Part shown: one piece after another, positions 42,175 through 50,077 of the stretch | Layout: each line of letters starts with the position of its first letter | How positions within the stretch are numbered: the stretch's first letter is position 1 | From: Sporosarcina cyprini | GTDB lineage: Bacteria > Bacillota > Bacilli > Bacillales_A > Planococcaceae | Direction: 5' to 3' | Assembly (NCBI RefSeq): GCF_022048975.1 | Contig: NZ_JAKMHX010000035.1 | Span: forward strand, 1-55,019 | DNA length: 55,019 bases | Position numbers and translations under genes: made by a program | Notes under the pieces: model-generated | Database searches by the model: none | Told to the model about the DNA's origin: nothing | The model's input: only the letters and a program-made list of their open reading frames with translations

Positions 42175-42820
42175 ATTCATTATCGGTATGTGAATCTCCA
42201 TCCTTGCCATTATCGGAAGTTGGAAGTAGACCTTTCACCGTCGATTTGATTTTATACCAGAGCCAATCGAAAGCTTTGTCAATTTCTTCACTCTTCCCTG
42301 TGACAATGGCTGTGGAAGCCATATATTTAGATCCATTGATAACAGTCACATTTCCGTCAACCTCACCTTCAATCCGGATATTGCCGTTCTTCACGACGAT
42401 ATCCCCTTTGACGGTTTCCCCTGCTGGAACGACAACGGTCTCGCCTTCAATGACAAGGTTCGGTTGTTTCGTTACCGAGAATTGCTGATTGTTATAGCTC
42501 GAAAAGAGTGTGGCGCTCATTAGTATGATAAACATGGCTGCCGCCGCAATTAACGGGTGCCTGCGGAGCAAACGATGAATACCGGCCTTTGGCTTCTCTT
42601 TCGGCAGACGGTCCATAACACCTGAAACGAAACCCTCAGGCGCTTTAACAGGCTCGGCAAATTGCAGAAAAGAAACAGCGGACTGCAGTTCATCCATCAT
42701 CTCTTTACAAGATGGACACACCGCTAAATGCTCTTTCAGTTCACGCTCTTCATCCCGACTGATATCTCCGTCTAAATACGCGTGCATATAGTGGATCATT
42801 GACTCACGACACGTATTCAT
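42173..42820 (-). CDS. rsiW: Anti-sigma-W factor RsiW
   Basis: A 215-residue bitopic protein. The N-terminal zinc-binding anti-sigma domain has LKEHLAVCPSCKEMMDEL (H-x3-C-x2-C, residues ~30-47). One TM helix follows (PLIAAAAMFIILMSATLF, residues ~89-106), then an extracytoplasmic region with IVVKNGNIRIEGEVDGNV. RsiW holds SigW until site-1 (PrsW) and site-2 (RasP) proteolysis releases it. It lies 13 bases after sigW in one operon. Confidence 0.92.
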   Translation of the reverse strand: MNTCRESMIHYMHAYLDGDISRDEERELKEHLAVCPSCKEMMDELQSAVSFLQFAEPVKAPEGFVSGVMDRLPKEKPKAGIHRLLRRHPLIAAAAMFIILMSATLFSSYNNQQFSVTKQPNLVIEGETVVVPAGETVKGDIVVKNGNIRIEGEVDGNVTVINGSKYMASTAIVTGKSEEIDKAFDWLWYKIKSTVKGLLPTSDNGKDGDSHTDNE

Positions 42821-42833
42821 CCTTTTTTCCCTC

Positions 42834-43397
42834 CTACATATTACCCATCTGTTTCCGAAGTGCTTCCCTTCCGCGATGTACGCGGGTCTTAACGGTCCCT
42901 AGCGGCAATTCTAAAATATCACTGATCTCTTGCAACGGCAGCTCTTCCATATAACGAAGTATGATGACAGAACGATATTTATCAGGAAGTCTGCCAATTT
43001 CGTATTGGATCCGTTCCTGTGTCTCCATCTTCTCCACTTCTTCTTCCGGCAAATCACCGGCGGCCGCAATTTGTGAGTACATATTGAGCCCTTCCGTTCC
43101 AGGTACTTCCGCATCCAGATAATAATCCGGCTTTTTTTTCCGGATCCGATCGATGCACAAGTTAGTTGCGATACGAAACAGCCAAGTAGAGAACTTTCTC
43201 TTTTGATCATACGTATGGATGTTCACGTATGCGCGTACAAAGGCTTCCTGGGCAATATCCTCCGCTTCCTGGCGATTGCCGAGCATCCGATAGCAAACCT
43301 GGTAAAGCCGATGCTGAAACATGGTGACGATCTCTTCGAATGCTTCATGGTTGCCTTTTAACACTTCATTTATTCGTTTATTGACCAATTCATCCAA
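42834..43397 (-). CDS. sigW: ECF sigma factor SigW
   Basis: A 187-residue ECF sigma factor controlling cell-envelope and antimicrobial stress genes. Blocks such as CYRMLGNRQEAEDIAQEAFV, FSTWLFRIATNLCIDRIRKK, KPDYYLDAEVPGTEG and LGTVKTRVHRGREALRKQ agree very closely with B. subtilis SigW. ATG 43397 is the only consistent start although its SD (GGAGG) is 14 bases away. It has an ECF-type promoter upstream that it should itself recognise, and rsiW follows. Confidence 0.95.
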   Translation of the reverse strand: MDELVNKRINEVLKGNHEAFEEIVTMFQHRLYQVCYRMLGNRQEAEDIAQEAFVRAYVNIHTYDQKRKFSTWLFRIATNLCIDRIRKKKPDYYLDAEVPGTEGLNMYSQIAAAGDLPEEEVEKMETQERIQYEIGRLPDKYRSVIILRYMEELPLQEISDILELPLGTVKTRVHRGREALRKQMGNM

Positions 43398-43435
43398 TGA
43401 CTTTCATCCTCCGCTCCATGCGGCTGTGCCTTCTA

Positions 43436-43462
43436 TACGAATGAAGGTATCAACAGGTTTCA
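43436..43462 (-). promoter_or_regulatory. SigW-type autoregulatory promoter
   Basis: On the minus strand TGAAAC, 17 bases, CGTA matches the SigW consensus. It lies 39 bases before the sigW start. The rest of the stretch between sigW and the arginase terminator (43463-43660) shows no gene or other clear element. Confidence 0.85.
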
Positions 43463-43662
43463 TTTTTTTCGATACTTTTATTTTAGCAAAGAGGAAGGAA
43501 TTTTTCTTCCTTTTATCGAATATATTCTACTTTTCTAGCAGGACCTAACAGAAAAACTTTTGACGCATGGCTAATTCGACGCATAACCCTTGTTATCCCG
43601 CCACTATAGACAATATGTACCAATCCTATTCCCACGCATTTTATCACATTGTAAACCAGCTA

Positions 43663-43692
43663 TGCAAAAAACCCGCCAAAAGAGGCGGGTTC
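43663..43692 (-). terminator. Rho-independent terminator
   Basis: AACCCGCC, a six-base loop, GGCGGGTT and TTTTTG, read leftward. It ends the arginase gene. Confidence 0.9.
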
Positions 43693-43697
43693 AGTAA

Positions 43698-44603
43698 TTA
43701 AATCAATTTTTCTCCGAAAAGGGATCCCATTAAGGCAACAGCCACTTCAGCTGTTTTGTTCTTTTCGTCGAGGATTGGATTGACTTCCACAAATTCAGCG
43801 GAAGTGATCATTCCAGAATCCTCCAGCATCTCCATAGCAAGATGGCTTTCTCGATAGCTGATGCCACCTGGCACCGGAGTACCTACGCCTGGTGTGTAAA
43901 GTGGATCCAAACCGTCCAAATCTAATGATAGATGGACACCATCCACTTCACGGGATTGCAAGTATGCGATAGCTTCCTCCATGACGGCTGTCATGCCGAA
44001 TTTATCAATCTCATGCATAGTGAACACCTTAATGCCTAACTCTTTGATGAGTTTCCGTTCGCCGGGGTCAACAGAGCGAGCCCCGATGATCACGATATTT
44101 TCCGGCTTCACTTTTTGGCCTTCCCGATGAAGATTGATGAGACGTTCATGCCCAAGTCCCATATTGACAGCGAGCGGCATGCCATGAATATTGCCGGACG
44201 GAGAAGTTTCGGCTGTATTCATATCCGCATGGGCATCGTACCAAATTACGCCAAGGTTCTTATATGCATCTGCCAAGCCTGCGATGGTGCCGATGGCAAT
44301 ACTGTGATCTCCGCCAAATACAAGGGGGAAACGGCCATTTTTCAATACTTGCGACACTCGGGAAGCAAGTTCTGAATTCGCTTGGATTACTTCATCCAAG
44401 TTTTTTAAACGCTCGTCCACTGGTTCCTTTTTTTCGACAGCGCTCACTTGCACATCGCCTTCGTCTTTCACTTCATGCCCAATGGCCTCCAGCCTGCCAA
44501 CCGCGTTAGCATAACGCATAGCACTCGGCCCCATGTCGACTCCTCGTCTATTTTGCCCTAAATCTAACGGTACTCCAATGATTGATATGTTAAGGTGCTT
44601 CAT
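43698..44603 (-). CDS. rocF: Arginase
   Basis: A 301-residue manganese enzyme that hydrolyses arginine to ornithine and urea. Metal ligands sit in VFGGDHSIAIG (residues ~95-105), WYDAHADMNT (~121-130) and LSLDLDGLDPLYTPGVGTPV (~225-245). It begins MKHLNISIIGVPLDLGQNRR. It is a single gene between the EAL protein and sigW, with its own terminator. It feeds arginine catabolism; no other roc genes are in the window. Confidence 0.94.
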   Translation of the reverse strand: MKHLNISIIGVPLDLGQNRRGVDMGPSAMRYANAVGRLEAIGHEVKDEGDVQVSAVEKKEPVDERLKNLDEVIQANSELASRVSQVLKNGRFPLVFGGDHSIAIGTIAGLADAYKNLGVIWYDAHADMNTAETSPSGNIHGMPLAVNMGLGHERLINLHREGQKVKPENIVIIGARSVDPGERKLIKELGIKVFTMHEIDKFGMTAVMEEAIAYLQSREVDGVHLSLDLDGLDPLYTPGVGTPVPGGISYRESHLAMEMLEDSGMITSAEFVEVNPILDEKNKTAEVAVALMGSLFGEKLI

Positions 44604-44687
44604 CTAAAATCCTCCCTTTCTACATAACAACATTGTAAGACCTTCTGAATAATGGCTCAACTCGACATTTTCTCGAATATTTATGCG

Positions 44688-46778
44688 TTACAGACTCATC
44701 ATTAATGAACAATCTTCTGCAGGAAGCGGCCGGCTGTAAAAATAGCCTTGCCCTTCTTGGCACCCCAGCTCCAATAGGATTCTTGCCTGTTCTTCCGTTT
44801 CAATTCCTTCCGCAATTACACGCAGACCCGCTGTTTCAGCAATCGTCACAATCGCTTTCACGATGGCACGGTTATTTTCATTCACATCGATATCCCGAAT
44901 GAAAGACATGTCAATCTTAATTGTGTCAGCCGGCAATTCCTGTATATAGCTGAAGTTACTGTACCCCGTTCCGAAATCATCGATTGCCACAGTAATACCA
45001 AGAGACCGTATCGCTTGCAATGTCTCTTTCATGAATATTTTGTCGGCAAATGAACTCTCCGTCACTTCAATTTCAATTAATTCCGGTTCAACCCCGGTTT
45101 CGCGAAGCACTTTTTTAATCCGATCCACCGTTTCCGGATCTTCCAGCTGAACAGTCGACATATTAATGGCAACACGCACGGGTGGATAGCCCGCTTCCTG
45201 CCAGGCTTTCGCTTGCTTGCATGCCTCCTGTAAAATCCATTCGCCAAGCGGGATGATTAACCGGCTCTCTTCAGCAAGAGGGATAAAACGATCGGGAGAA
45301 ATTCGTCCGAGCTCCGGATGATCCCAGCGGACAAGCGCCTCCACTCCTATCAATTCACCTCTTTCCAAATTCATCTTTGGCTGATATTCCAATGTGAAGT
45401 AGCCACGCTGCACACTCTTACGAAGTTCACTCTCCAACAAAATACGTTCCAGCGTTTTTGTTTCCGTGCCAGATTCATATACTTTTAAAGCGCTTCCCCC
45501 CATCTCCTTAACAAAGTGAAGGGCTTTTTCAGCGTTTTTTACGAGCTCAGACGCATTTCCAGCGTGTTCTGGAAAAGAGGCAATCCCGTAGCTCGTCGAA
45601 AGGGAATAGGTACGATTGTCAATATGAATTGGCGCCTCCACAACTTCTTTAATCCGATGAGTCATCTCTTCCGCTTGGTTAACAGAACCTGTCAGGGTAA
45701 AAGCAAACTCGTCACCAGAGATCCGTCCCAGCAGATTCTCTGCTCCTACGTGCTGCTGCAGCCTTTTAGCTATGACGGACAATACATAGTCCCCTTTTTC
45801 ATGGCCGAAGGATTCATTGACATACCGTAGACGGTCAATATTCAAATGGACCAAACTGAAAGTCGATCCCGTTTTTTTGCAAGTCTCTACCTTATTCAAT
45901 AACTGTTGCCGGAAAGAAATTCGGTTGTATAACGAAGTCAATTGGTCCGTATGCTCCAGACTCTGAATAAGATTCTCGGTTTCTTTTCGCTTTGTCACAT
46001 CTTGCATAGCGACAACCCAGTGCTGGAAATAGCGGCCTGGTTCTCGGATCGGGTTAACCGACACTTTCATGACGAGAGAGCAATCACCACGCCCTGAAAT
46101 CTGCAATTCCGTCTCATCCGGCTGGGTATCCTCTGCCAACATTTCAAGAAGACGCTCGATGAGACCATGATCCTTTTTCTGCACAAACGAATACAATGTA
46201 TCTTCATGGAGGGAAAGCGGATACCCCAGCAACTTATCGAATGATGGCGACACATATTGAAAGCGGCCATGCTGATCGATAACAGCAATAAAATCGGATG
46301 CATTCTCAGTAATTAAACGGTATAGTTCTGCATTATCCAACATGCTCTGTTCCATTGTCTTTCTCTCCGTAATATCATAACGAAAAGCAATATATTGTAC
46401 TGGCGAGGAGCCAGTTTCTCTAGTAATTGGAATTATTTTTGTATCCACCCAGTAATGCGTGCCATCTTTTGCGCGATTGCGAATTTCCCCTTGCCATATG
46501 TCTCCGCGCGTAATGGTCGACCACATATCCCGGAAAAAAGAAGGGGAATGGTATCCGGAATTAACCTTACGGTGAGTGGAGCCGATTAATTCCTCTGCTG
46601 TATACTGAGAGATTTCACAGAACAAGTCATTGACATATGTAATCTTGCCAGCACGATCGGTAATCGCAACAATCGCAGATTGATCGAGTGCATATGCGAT
46701 ATCCGCCAGCATTTCCACTGGACATTGTAAACTTTCTTCGCCAATAATGCTTTGCAACATCTTCACATAATCCTGCAT
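44688..46778 (-). CDS. PAS-PAS-GGDEF-EAL protein, probable c-di-GMP phosphodiesterase
   Basis: A 696-residue cytoplasmic sensor. Two PAS domains cover residues ~25-140 (IVAITDRAGKITYVNDLFCE) and ~150-270 (FIAVIDQHGRFQYVSPSFDK), each ending in a PAC motif (YDITERK, QDVTKRK). The GGDEF domain (~275-430) is degenerate: the signature reads GRISGDEFAF and the usual first Asp of DxD is Asn (NIDRLRYVNESFGHEKGD). The EAL domain (~445-690) keeps the catalytic set: GVEALVRW, AINMS, IEVTESSF, AIDDFGTGYSN, DTIKIDMSF, IAEGIE and QGYFYSRPLP. So it should degrade c-di-GMP, with the GGDEF half regulatory. No TM segment. Confidence 0.9.
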   Translation of the reverse strand: MQDYVKMLQSIIGEESLQCPVEMLADIAYALDQSAIVAITDRAGKITYVNDLFCEISQYTAEELIGSTHRKVNSGYHSPSFFRDMWSTITRGDIWQGEIRNRAKDGTHYWVDTKIIPITRETGSSPVQYIAFRYDITERKTMEQSMLDNAELYRLITENASDFIAVIDQHGRFQYVSPSFDKLLGYPLSLHEDTLYSFVQKKDHGLIERLLEMLAEDTQPDETELQISGRGDCSLVMKVSVNPIREPGRYFQHWVVAMQDVTKRKETENLIQSLEHTDQLTSLYNRISFRQQLLNKVETCKKTGSTFSLVHLNIDRLRYVNESFGHEKGDYVLSVIAKRLQQHVGAENLLGRISGDEFAFTLTGSVNQAEEMTHRIKEVVEAPIHIDNRTYSLSTSYGIASFPEHAGNASELVKNAEKALHFVKEMGGSALKVYESGTETKTLERILLESELRKSVQRGYFTLEYQPKMNLERGELIGVEALVRWDHPELGRISPDRFIPLAEESRLIIPLGEWILQEACKQAKAWQEAGYPPVRVAINMSTVQLEDPETVDRIKKVLRETGVEPELIEIEVTESSFADKIFMKETLQAIRSLGITVAIDDFGTGYSNFSYIQELPADTIKIDMSFIRDIDVNENNRAIVKAIVTIAETAGLRVIAEGIETEEQARILLELGCQEGQGYFYSRPLPAEDCSLMMSL

Positions 46779-46987
46779 ACAACTACCTCTTCCTACAAGA
46801 GCTATTCACGTCTTTTCATATGCTAAGACGAGGACTTAATACCTACAATATACTACATAAATGACGGAAAGGCTTTAAACATCTTGATAAATTTAATCAA
46901 TTTGTGTCGAATTCGTGTAATCAGATCATGATTCGTGCATTTTTCATAAGAAATGCTACAGAGCGCCGATAGAATAGCCTAAAGACG

Positions 46988-47016
46988 CAAAAAAGCCCTT
47001 CCTAATAAGGAAGGAC
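46988..47016 (-). terminator. Terminator of the tRNA cluster
   Basis: Read leftward, CCTTCC, TTATTA, GGAAGG followed by GCTTTTTTG, downstream of tRNA-Gln. Confidence 0.85.
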
Positions 47017-47049
47017 CTTCATTTATCTCAGTATTAGAAATGTAAAGGT

Positions 47050-47124
47050 TGGCTGGGGTAGCTGGATTCGAACCAACGAATGACGGAGTCAAAGTCCGTT
47101 GCCTTACCGCTTGGCTATACCCCA
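47050..47124 (-). tRNA. tRNA-Gln (TTG)
   Basis: Acceptor TGGGGTA/TACCCCA, anticodon loop CTTTGAC with anticodon TTG, T-loop GGTTCGAATCC and an encoded CCA end. Last tRNA of a four-gene transcript. Confidence 0.95.
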
Positions 47125-47195
47125 ATAATGAAATCTTGTTCATCCACTTTCTTACTATGGACCATTTGACAAATTTCATACATCAAAATAAAAAA

Positions 47196-47270
47196 TGGTG
47201 ACCCCTACGGGATTCGAACCCGTGTTACCGCCGTGAAAGGGCGGTGTCTTAACCGCTTGACCAAGGGGCC
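47196..47270 (-). tRNA. tRNA-Glu (TTC)
   Basis: Starts GGCCCCTTGGTCAAGCGG, anticodon loop CTTTCAC (anticodon TTC), T-arm CGGGTTCGAATCCCG, encoded CCA. Confidence 0.95.
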
Positions 47271-47282
47271 GTACAAATAAAA

Positions 47283-47367
47283 TGGTGGTGGGGGACGGAT
47301 TCGAACCGCCGAACCCGGAGGGAGCGGATTTACAGTCCGCCGCGTTTAGCCACTTCGCTACCCCACC
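47283..47367 (-). tRNA. tRNA-Tyr (GTA)
   Basis: 85 bases with a long variable arm. Acceptor GGTGGGG, anticodon loop CTGTAAA with anticodon GTA, T-arm CGGTTCGAATCCG, encoded CCA. Confidence 0.95.
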
Positions 47368-47441
47368 GTTTTTAAAATTGCGATAAGCTTCGCATTATCG
47401 CTCCATCTGCTTTCGCATAAATAACGAGCTTTTTTTAAGAA

Positions 47442-47517
47442 TGGAGCTTCCAGCCGGGCTCGAACCGGCGACCTCTTCCTTACCATGGAAGCACTCTACC
47501 TGCTGAGCTATGGAAGC
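47442..47517 (-). tRNA. tRNA-Thr (GGT)
   Basis: Starts GCTTCCATAGCTCAGC, anticodon stem CTTCC/GGAAG around ATGGTAA (anticodon GGT), T-arm CCGGTTCGAGCCCGG, encoded CCA. First of the Thr-Tyr-Glu-Gln transcript. Confidence 0.95.
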
Positions 47518-47562
47518 AGAGTTGTCCATTGAGAGTATTCTTCTCTCCTAGGCACAAAACCT

Positions 47563-47591
47563 ATTGTAAGGTCGGTCATTTTAAAAGTCAA
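47563..47591 (-). promoter_or_regulatory. Promoter of the Thr-Tyr-Glu-Gln tRNA operon
   Basis: On the minus strand TTGACT, 17 bases, TACAAT, a strong sigma-A promoter 46 bases before tRNA-Thr. Confidence 0.75.
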
Positions 47592-47624
47592 TAGTTATTG
47601 AAATATTTTTTATTTAATTTGGCA

Positions 47625-47648
47625 ATAAAAAACCACTTCAGCAAGTGG
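47625..47648 (-). terminator. Terminator of tRNA-Asn
   Basis: Read leftward, CCACTT, GCTG, AAGTGG and TTTTTTATT. It separates tRNA-Asn from the four-gene tRNA unit. Confidence 0.82.
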
Positions 47649-47666
47649 CAGCCTGTAAAATAAAAA

Positions 47667-47741
47667 TGGCTCCGCAGGTAGGACTCGAACCTACGACCGA
47701 TCGGTTAACAGCCGATTGCTCTACCACTGAGCTACTGCGGA
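47667..47741 (-). tRNA. tRNA-Asn (GTT)
   Basis: Starts TCCGCAGTAGCTCAGTGG, anticodon loop CTGTTAA with anticodon GTT, T-arm TAGGTTCGAGTCCTA, encoded CCA. Confidence 0.95.
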
Positions 47742-47766
47742 ATATTATGTATTTACCACAAAATGT

Positions 47767-47794
47767 AGTATACCACATTTCTTGCTTTTTTCAA
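47767..47794 (-). promoter_or_regulatory. Promoter of tRNA-Asn
   Basis: On the minus strand TTGAAA, 16 bases, TATACT, about 25 bases before the tRNA. Confidence 0.6.
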
Positions 47795-47904
47795 CACTTT
47801 TTATGTGGTTGCCTTAACGACTTTTTTATATTATCACGGGGATTCATATTGGTCAAGCCTATTTCATAAAGTATTTTAATATCGTACTTCAAAGGGGTTC
47901 TACT

Positions 47905-48564
47905 ATGAAGAAAATCATTATTCTAACTATCCTCATATGCGGGATTGTATTGCTTGTCCCGTTCACAAACAAACCCGCATTACTGTCCGTCTTCAAGCTG
48001 ACGGAGGAGCCGGAACATATTATCGTGCGCGGATCATCCGGTTCGGCTTTAACTGTCAATATTTCATTTGGAGACGTGGATGTCGAAAATTGGATCGCAA
48101 ATTTAAAGGCCCCCTATCCGCTCTTGTTTCTCGATATGGACTGGGTCGATCGCTTTCCGGAGACTGTGGAGTTGATCAAAGAGAAAAACATTCCGGTGGC
48201 TCTATTAGGACATCCCGGGGAAGCGTATCACCAAAATACTGAATTACTGATCGGCCAATTGGAACGGTTTGAAAAAGTTTTCGGTGCACAACCGCTCTGG
48301 TTCCGAACGGCGGATGAGGACTTTCCTTATCCACTTCGCACTGCATTATGGGAAGCGGAAGTCAATGCACTTGGCTCTTCTGCCATTTACACTGGCGGAG
48401 AAGTTCCACCTGTCATCGAGGGGGAAATTCTATCTGTGCCGCTGCATCGTGATGTCCGAGTATCGTTCGGAGATTTGAAGAATTTAATGGATAGCAGGGA
48501 ATTTCACCCATTGGAAGATGTACTGTTTGCCATGTCAGTAAAATTGAAGAAAATACCGAAATAG
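47905..48564 (+). CDS. PdaB-like pseudo-polysaccharide deacetylase
   Basis: A 219-residue protein with an N-terminal membrane anchor (IIILTILICGIVLLVPF). It sits where Bacillus has pdaB (ybaN), a sporulation polysaccharide deacetylase-like gene, next to kbaA. The chain can be aligned with the NodB fold: ALTVNISFGDVDVENWIANL for the PdaB ALTFDISWGDE region, WVDRFPETVELIKEKN for WAERHPDTVARI, and PLWFRTADEDFP for LLRPPTGQF. The family's catalytic Asp, His pair and Arg-Pro motif are not conserved, so deacetylase activity is unlikely. The SD is AAAGGGG. It may keep a structural role in spores. Fold and orthology are inference from alignment by eye plus gene order. Confidence 0.6.
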   Translation: MKKIIILTILICGIVLLVPFTNKPALLSVFKLTEEPEHIIVRGSSGSALTVNISFGDVDVENWIANLKAPYPLLFLDMDWVDRFPETVELIKEKNIPVALLGHPGEAYHQNTELLIGQLERFEKVFGAQPLWFRTADEDFPYPLRTALWEAEVNALGSSAIYTGGEVPPVIEGEILSVPLHRDVRVSFGDLKNLMDSREFHPLEDVLFAMSVKLKKIPK

Positions 48565-48602
48565 CGTAGATGCTCCTTGCACCTCGGAAAGAACCTCTAT
48601 AC

Positions 48603-48641
48603 AAAAGGCGGCTTGGAATCTAAAGATCCAACCGCCTTTTT
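48603..48641. terminator. Bidirectional terminator
   Basis: AAAAGGCGG and CCGCCTTTTT enclose paired TTGGA/TCCAA. It serves the PdaB-like gene (+) and kbaA (-). Confidence 0.82.
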
Positions 48642-48648
48642 CATGTTA

Positions 48649-49344
48649 TTATGATTTCGCCAATTTCCGCGCTTTTCGGCGCTCCTCCAATTTGGCTTTG
48701 TCCTCGTCAGATTTCCGATTATACTTCGGCAGCATTAATAATTGATATGCATTAACCGCAAGCAATGGGAATAATAAGATCGTCACCCATGAATCAATAT
48801 TGCCGGAGCGAACCATCAACGCAGGCAGCCATTCAAGTGTCGTAATGACAATCATGAAAAACAAGGCGGAGATAAGGGCATGTTTTTTTGTCCACTTCGC
48901 TTTGTAATAAGCTGTGACAATGGAAGTAGCCAATAGTGTGAACAGCAACACTAAATATAATACCGTGCGTCCCGTATTTCCAGACGTCAGTTCAAATCTG
49001 AAGAAGATAAGATCAAACAGGACAACCGCGATGATTAGCAGCTGGACCCAATTCCATAATGTTAACGAGCGGAACATGTTTACACCGAATTGGTGCACTG
49101 TCAAATAAGCAAAAAAGCCCATTTGTGCCACAACACTCATCGTAAAACCGAGAAAGATCATCCATAAAAAAGCGCCGATAAATTCCAGATATTCTCCGGA
49201 CGCCACATATTGCGAGAAGAATTCCCACCGGACAATCAACCCTACGATTGCCGTGATCCCTCCTCCAATCAACAATGCATTAAAAAAGAACTTTACCCAA
49301 TTTCGTATTGTCACTACATCGTTCCCCTTTTCAATTGCTTCCAT
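48649..49344 (-). CDS. kbaA: KinB-signalling pathway activator KbaA
   Basis: A 231-residue membrane protein with about six TM helices (FFFNALLIGGGITAIVGLIV, GAFLWMIFLGFTMSVVAQM, LWNWVQLLIIAVVLFDLIFF and more) and a basic C-terminal tail (EERRKARKLAKS). It resembles KbaA, which activates the KinB branch of the sporulation phosphorelay. The position between gerD and the pdaB site is the conserved Bacillus order. It is divergent from gerD. Confidence 0.88.
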   Translation of the reverse strand: MEAIEKGNDVVTIRNWVKFFFNALLIGGGITAIVGLIVRWEFFSQYVASGEYLEFIGAFLWMIFLGFTMSVVAQMGFFAYLTVHQFGVNMFRSLTLWNWVQLLIIAVVLFDLIFFRFELTSGNTGRTVLYLVLLFTLLATSIVTAYYKAKWTKKHALISALFFMIVITTLEWLPALMVRSGNIDSWVTILLFPLLAVNAYQLLMLPKYNRKSDEDKAKLEERRKARKLAKS

Positions 49345-49455
49345 AAGTGTATCAACGTTTTTGCAAAAAATCTATTTCATTGTGCGATCTATGCATATTA
49401 CGCACCATATTGTGAACAATAATTGAAAAAGCAGCTGGAAGGGAATTTGATATCC

Positions 49456-50058
49456 ATGAGAAAGAAGTGGATCTTTATCGTCGCTTGCGCGTTTCTGCTG
49501 ATGGGCTGTACTCAGCAGCAGCAGAATCCGAATTATGACGAAATGAAAAAGATGATGACCGATGCACTGCAAACTGAAGATGGGAAAAAAGCACTCCGGA
49601 AAACATTAAGTGACCCTGAATTTCGGGAACTGATTGTGTTGGAGCAGCCGGAAGTGAAAAAGTCCATTGAAGATACACTGCTGTCAAAAAAGGGCGAGGA
49701 TTTCTGGAAACATGCGTTTGAAGATCCGAAATTCACAGAAGCTATTGCCAAAAGTATGAAAAAACAACAACAAGACATTATGACACAACTCATGAATGAT
49801 TCATCATTCCAGAAGGAAATGCAGGATTTCTTTGCTCAACCGGATATGCAGAAGCAAATGGAAACGATTTTAAAGTCATCCGAGTTGAAAAAACAAATGG
49901 AAAAATCCGTTGAGGATACGATCAACAATCCACTCATGCAAGCCAAGTGGCAGGAATTGATTTTAAAAGCCGGAGAAGTTACACCAACTAAAGGCGAGGA
50001 AAAAGGCGGGGGCGGCCAAGGTGGCGGAGGAGGAGGAAAAGGCGGAGGAGGCCAATGA
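49456..50058 (+). CDS. gerD: Spore germination lipoprotein GerD
   Basis: A 200-residue lipoprotein with lipobox LLMGC (Cys ~18), a highly charged helical body (YDEMKKMMTDALQTEDGKKA, LSDPEFRELIVLEQPEVKKS) and a C-terminal glycine-rich tail (KGGGGQGGGGGGKGGGGQ). GerD organises germinant receptors in the spore inner membrane. I choose ATG 49456, 12 bases after GGAAGGG; starts further upstream (49423, TTG) lack an SD. The terminator stem is formed in part by the codons of the glycine tail. Confidence 0.88.
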   Translation: MRKKWIFIVACAFLLMGCTQQQQNPNYDEMKKMMTDALQTEDGKKALRKTLSDPEFRELIVLEQPEVKKSIEDTLLSKKGEDFWKHAFEDPKFTEAIAKSMKKQQQDIMTQLMNDSSFQKEMQDFFAQPDMQKQMETILKSSELKKQMEKSVEDTINNPLMQAKWQELILKAGEVTPTKGEEKGGGGQGGGGGGKGGGGQ

Positions 50059-50077
50059 GCCTTCCCCGCCTTTTTTT
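50039..50077 (+). terminator. Terminator overlapping the gerD 3' end
   Basis: AAGGCGGAGGAGGC (inside the glycine-tail codons of gerD) pairs with GCCTTCCCCGCCTT (two mismatches) and is followed by TTTTTATTT. It is convergent with the salA end. Confidence 0.75.
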
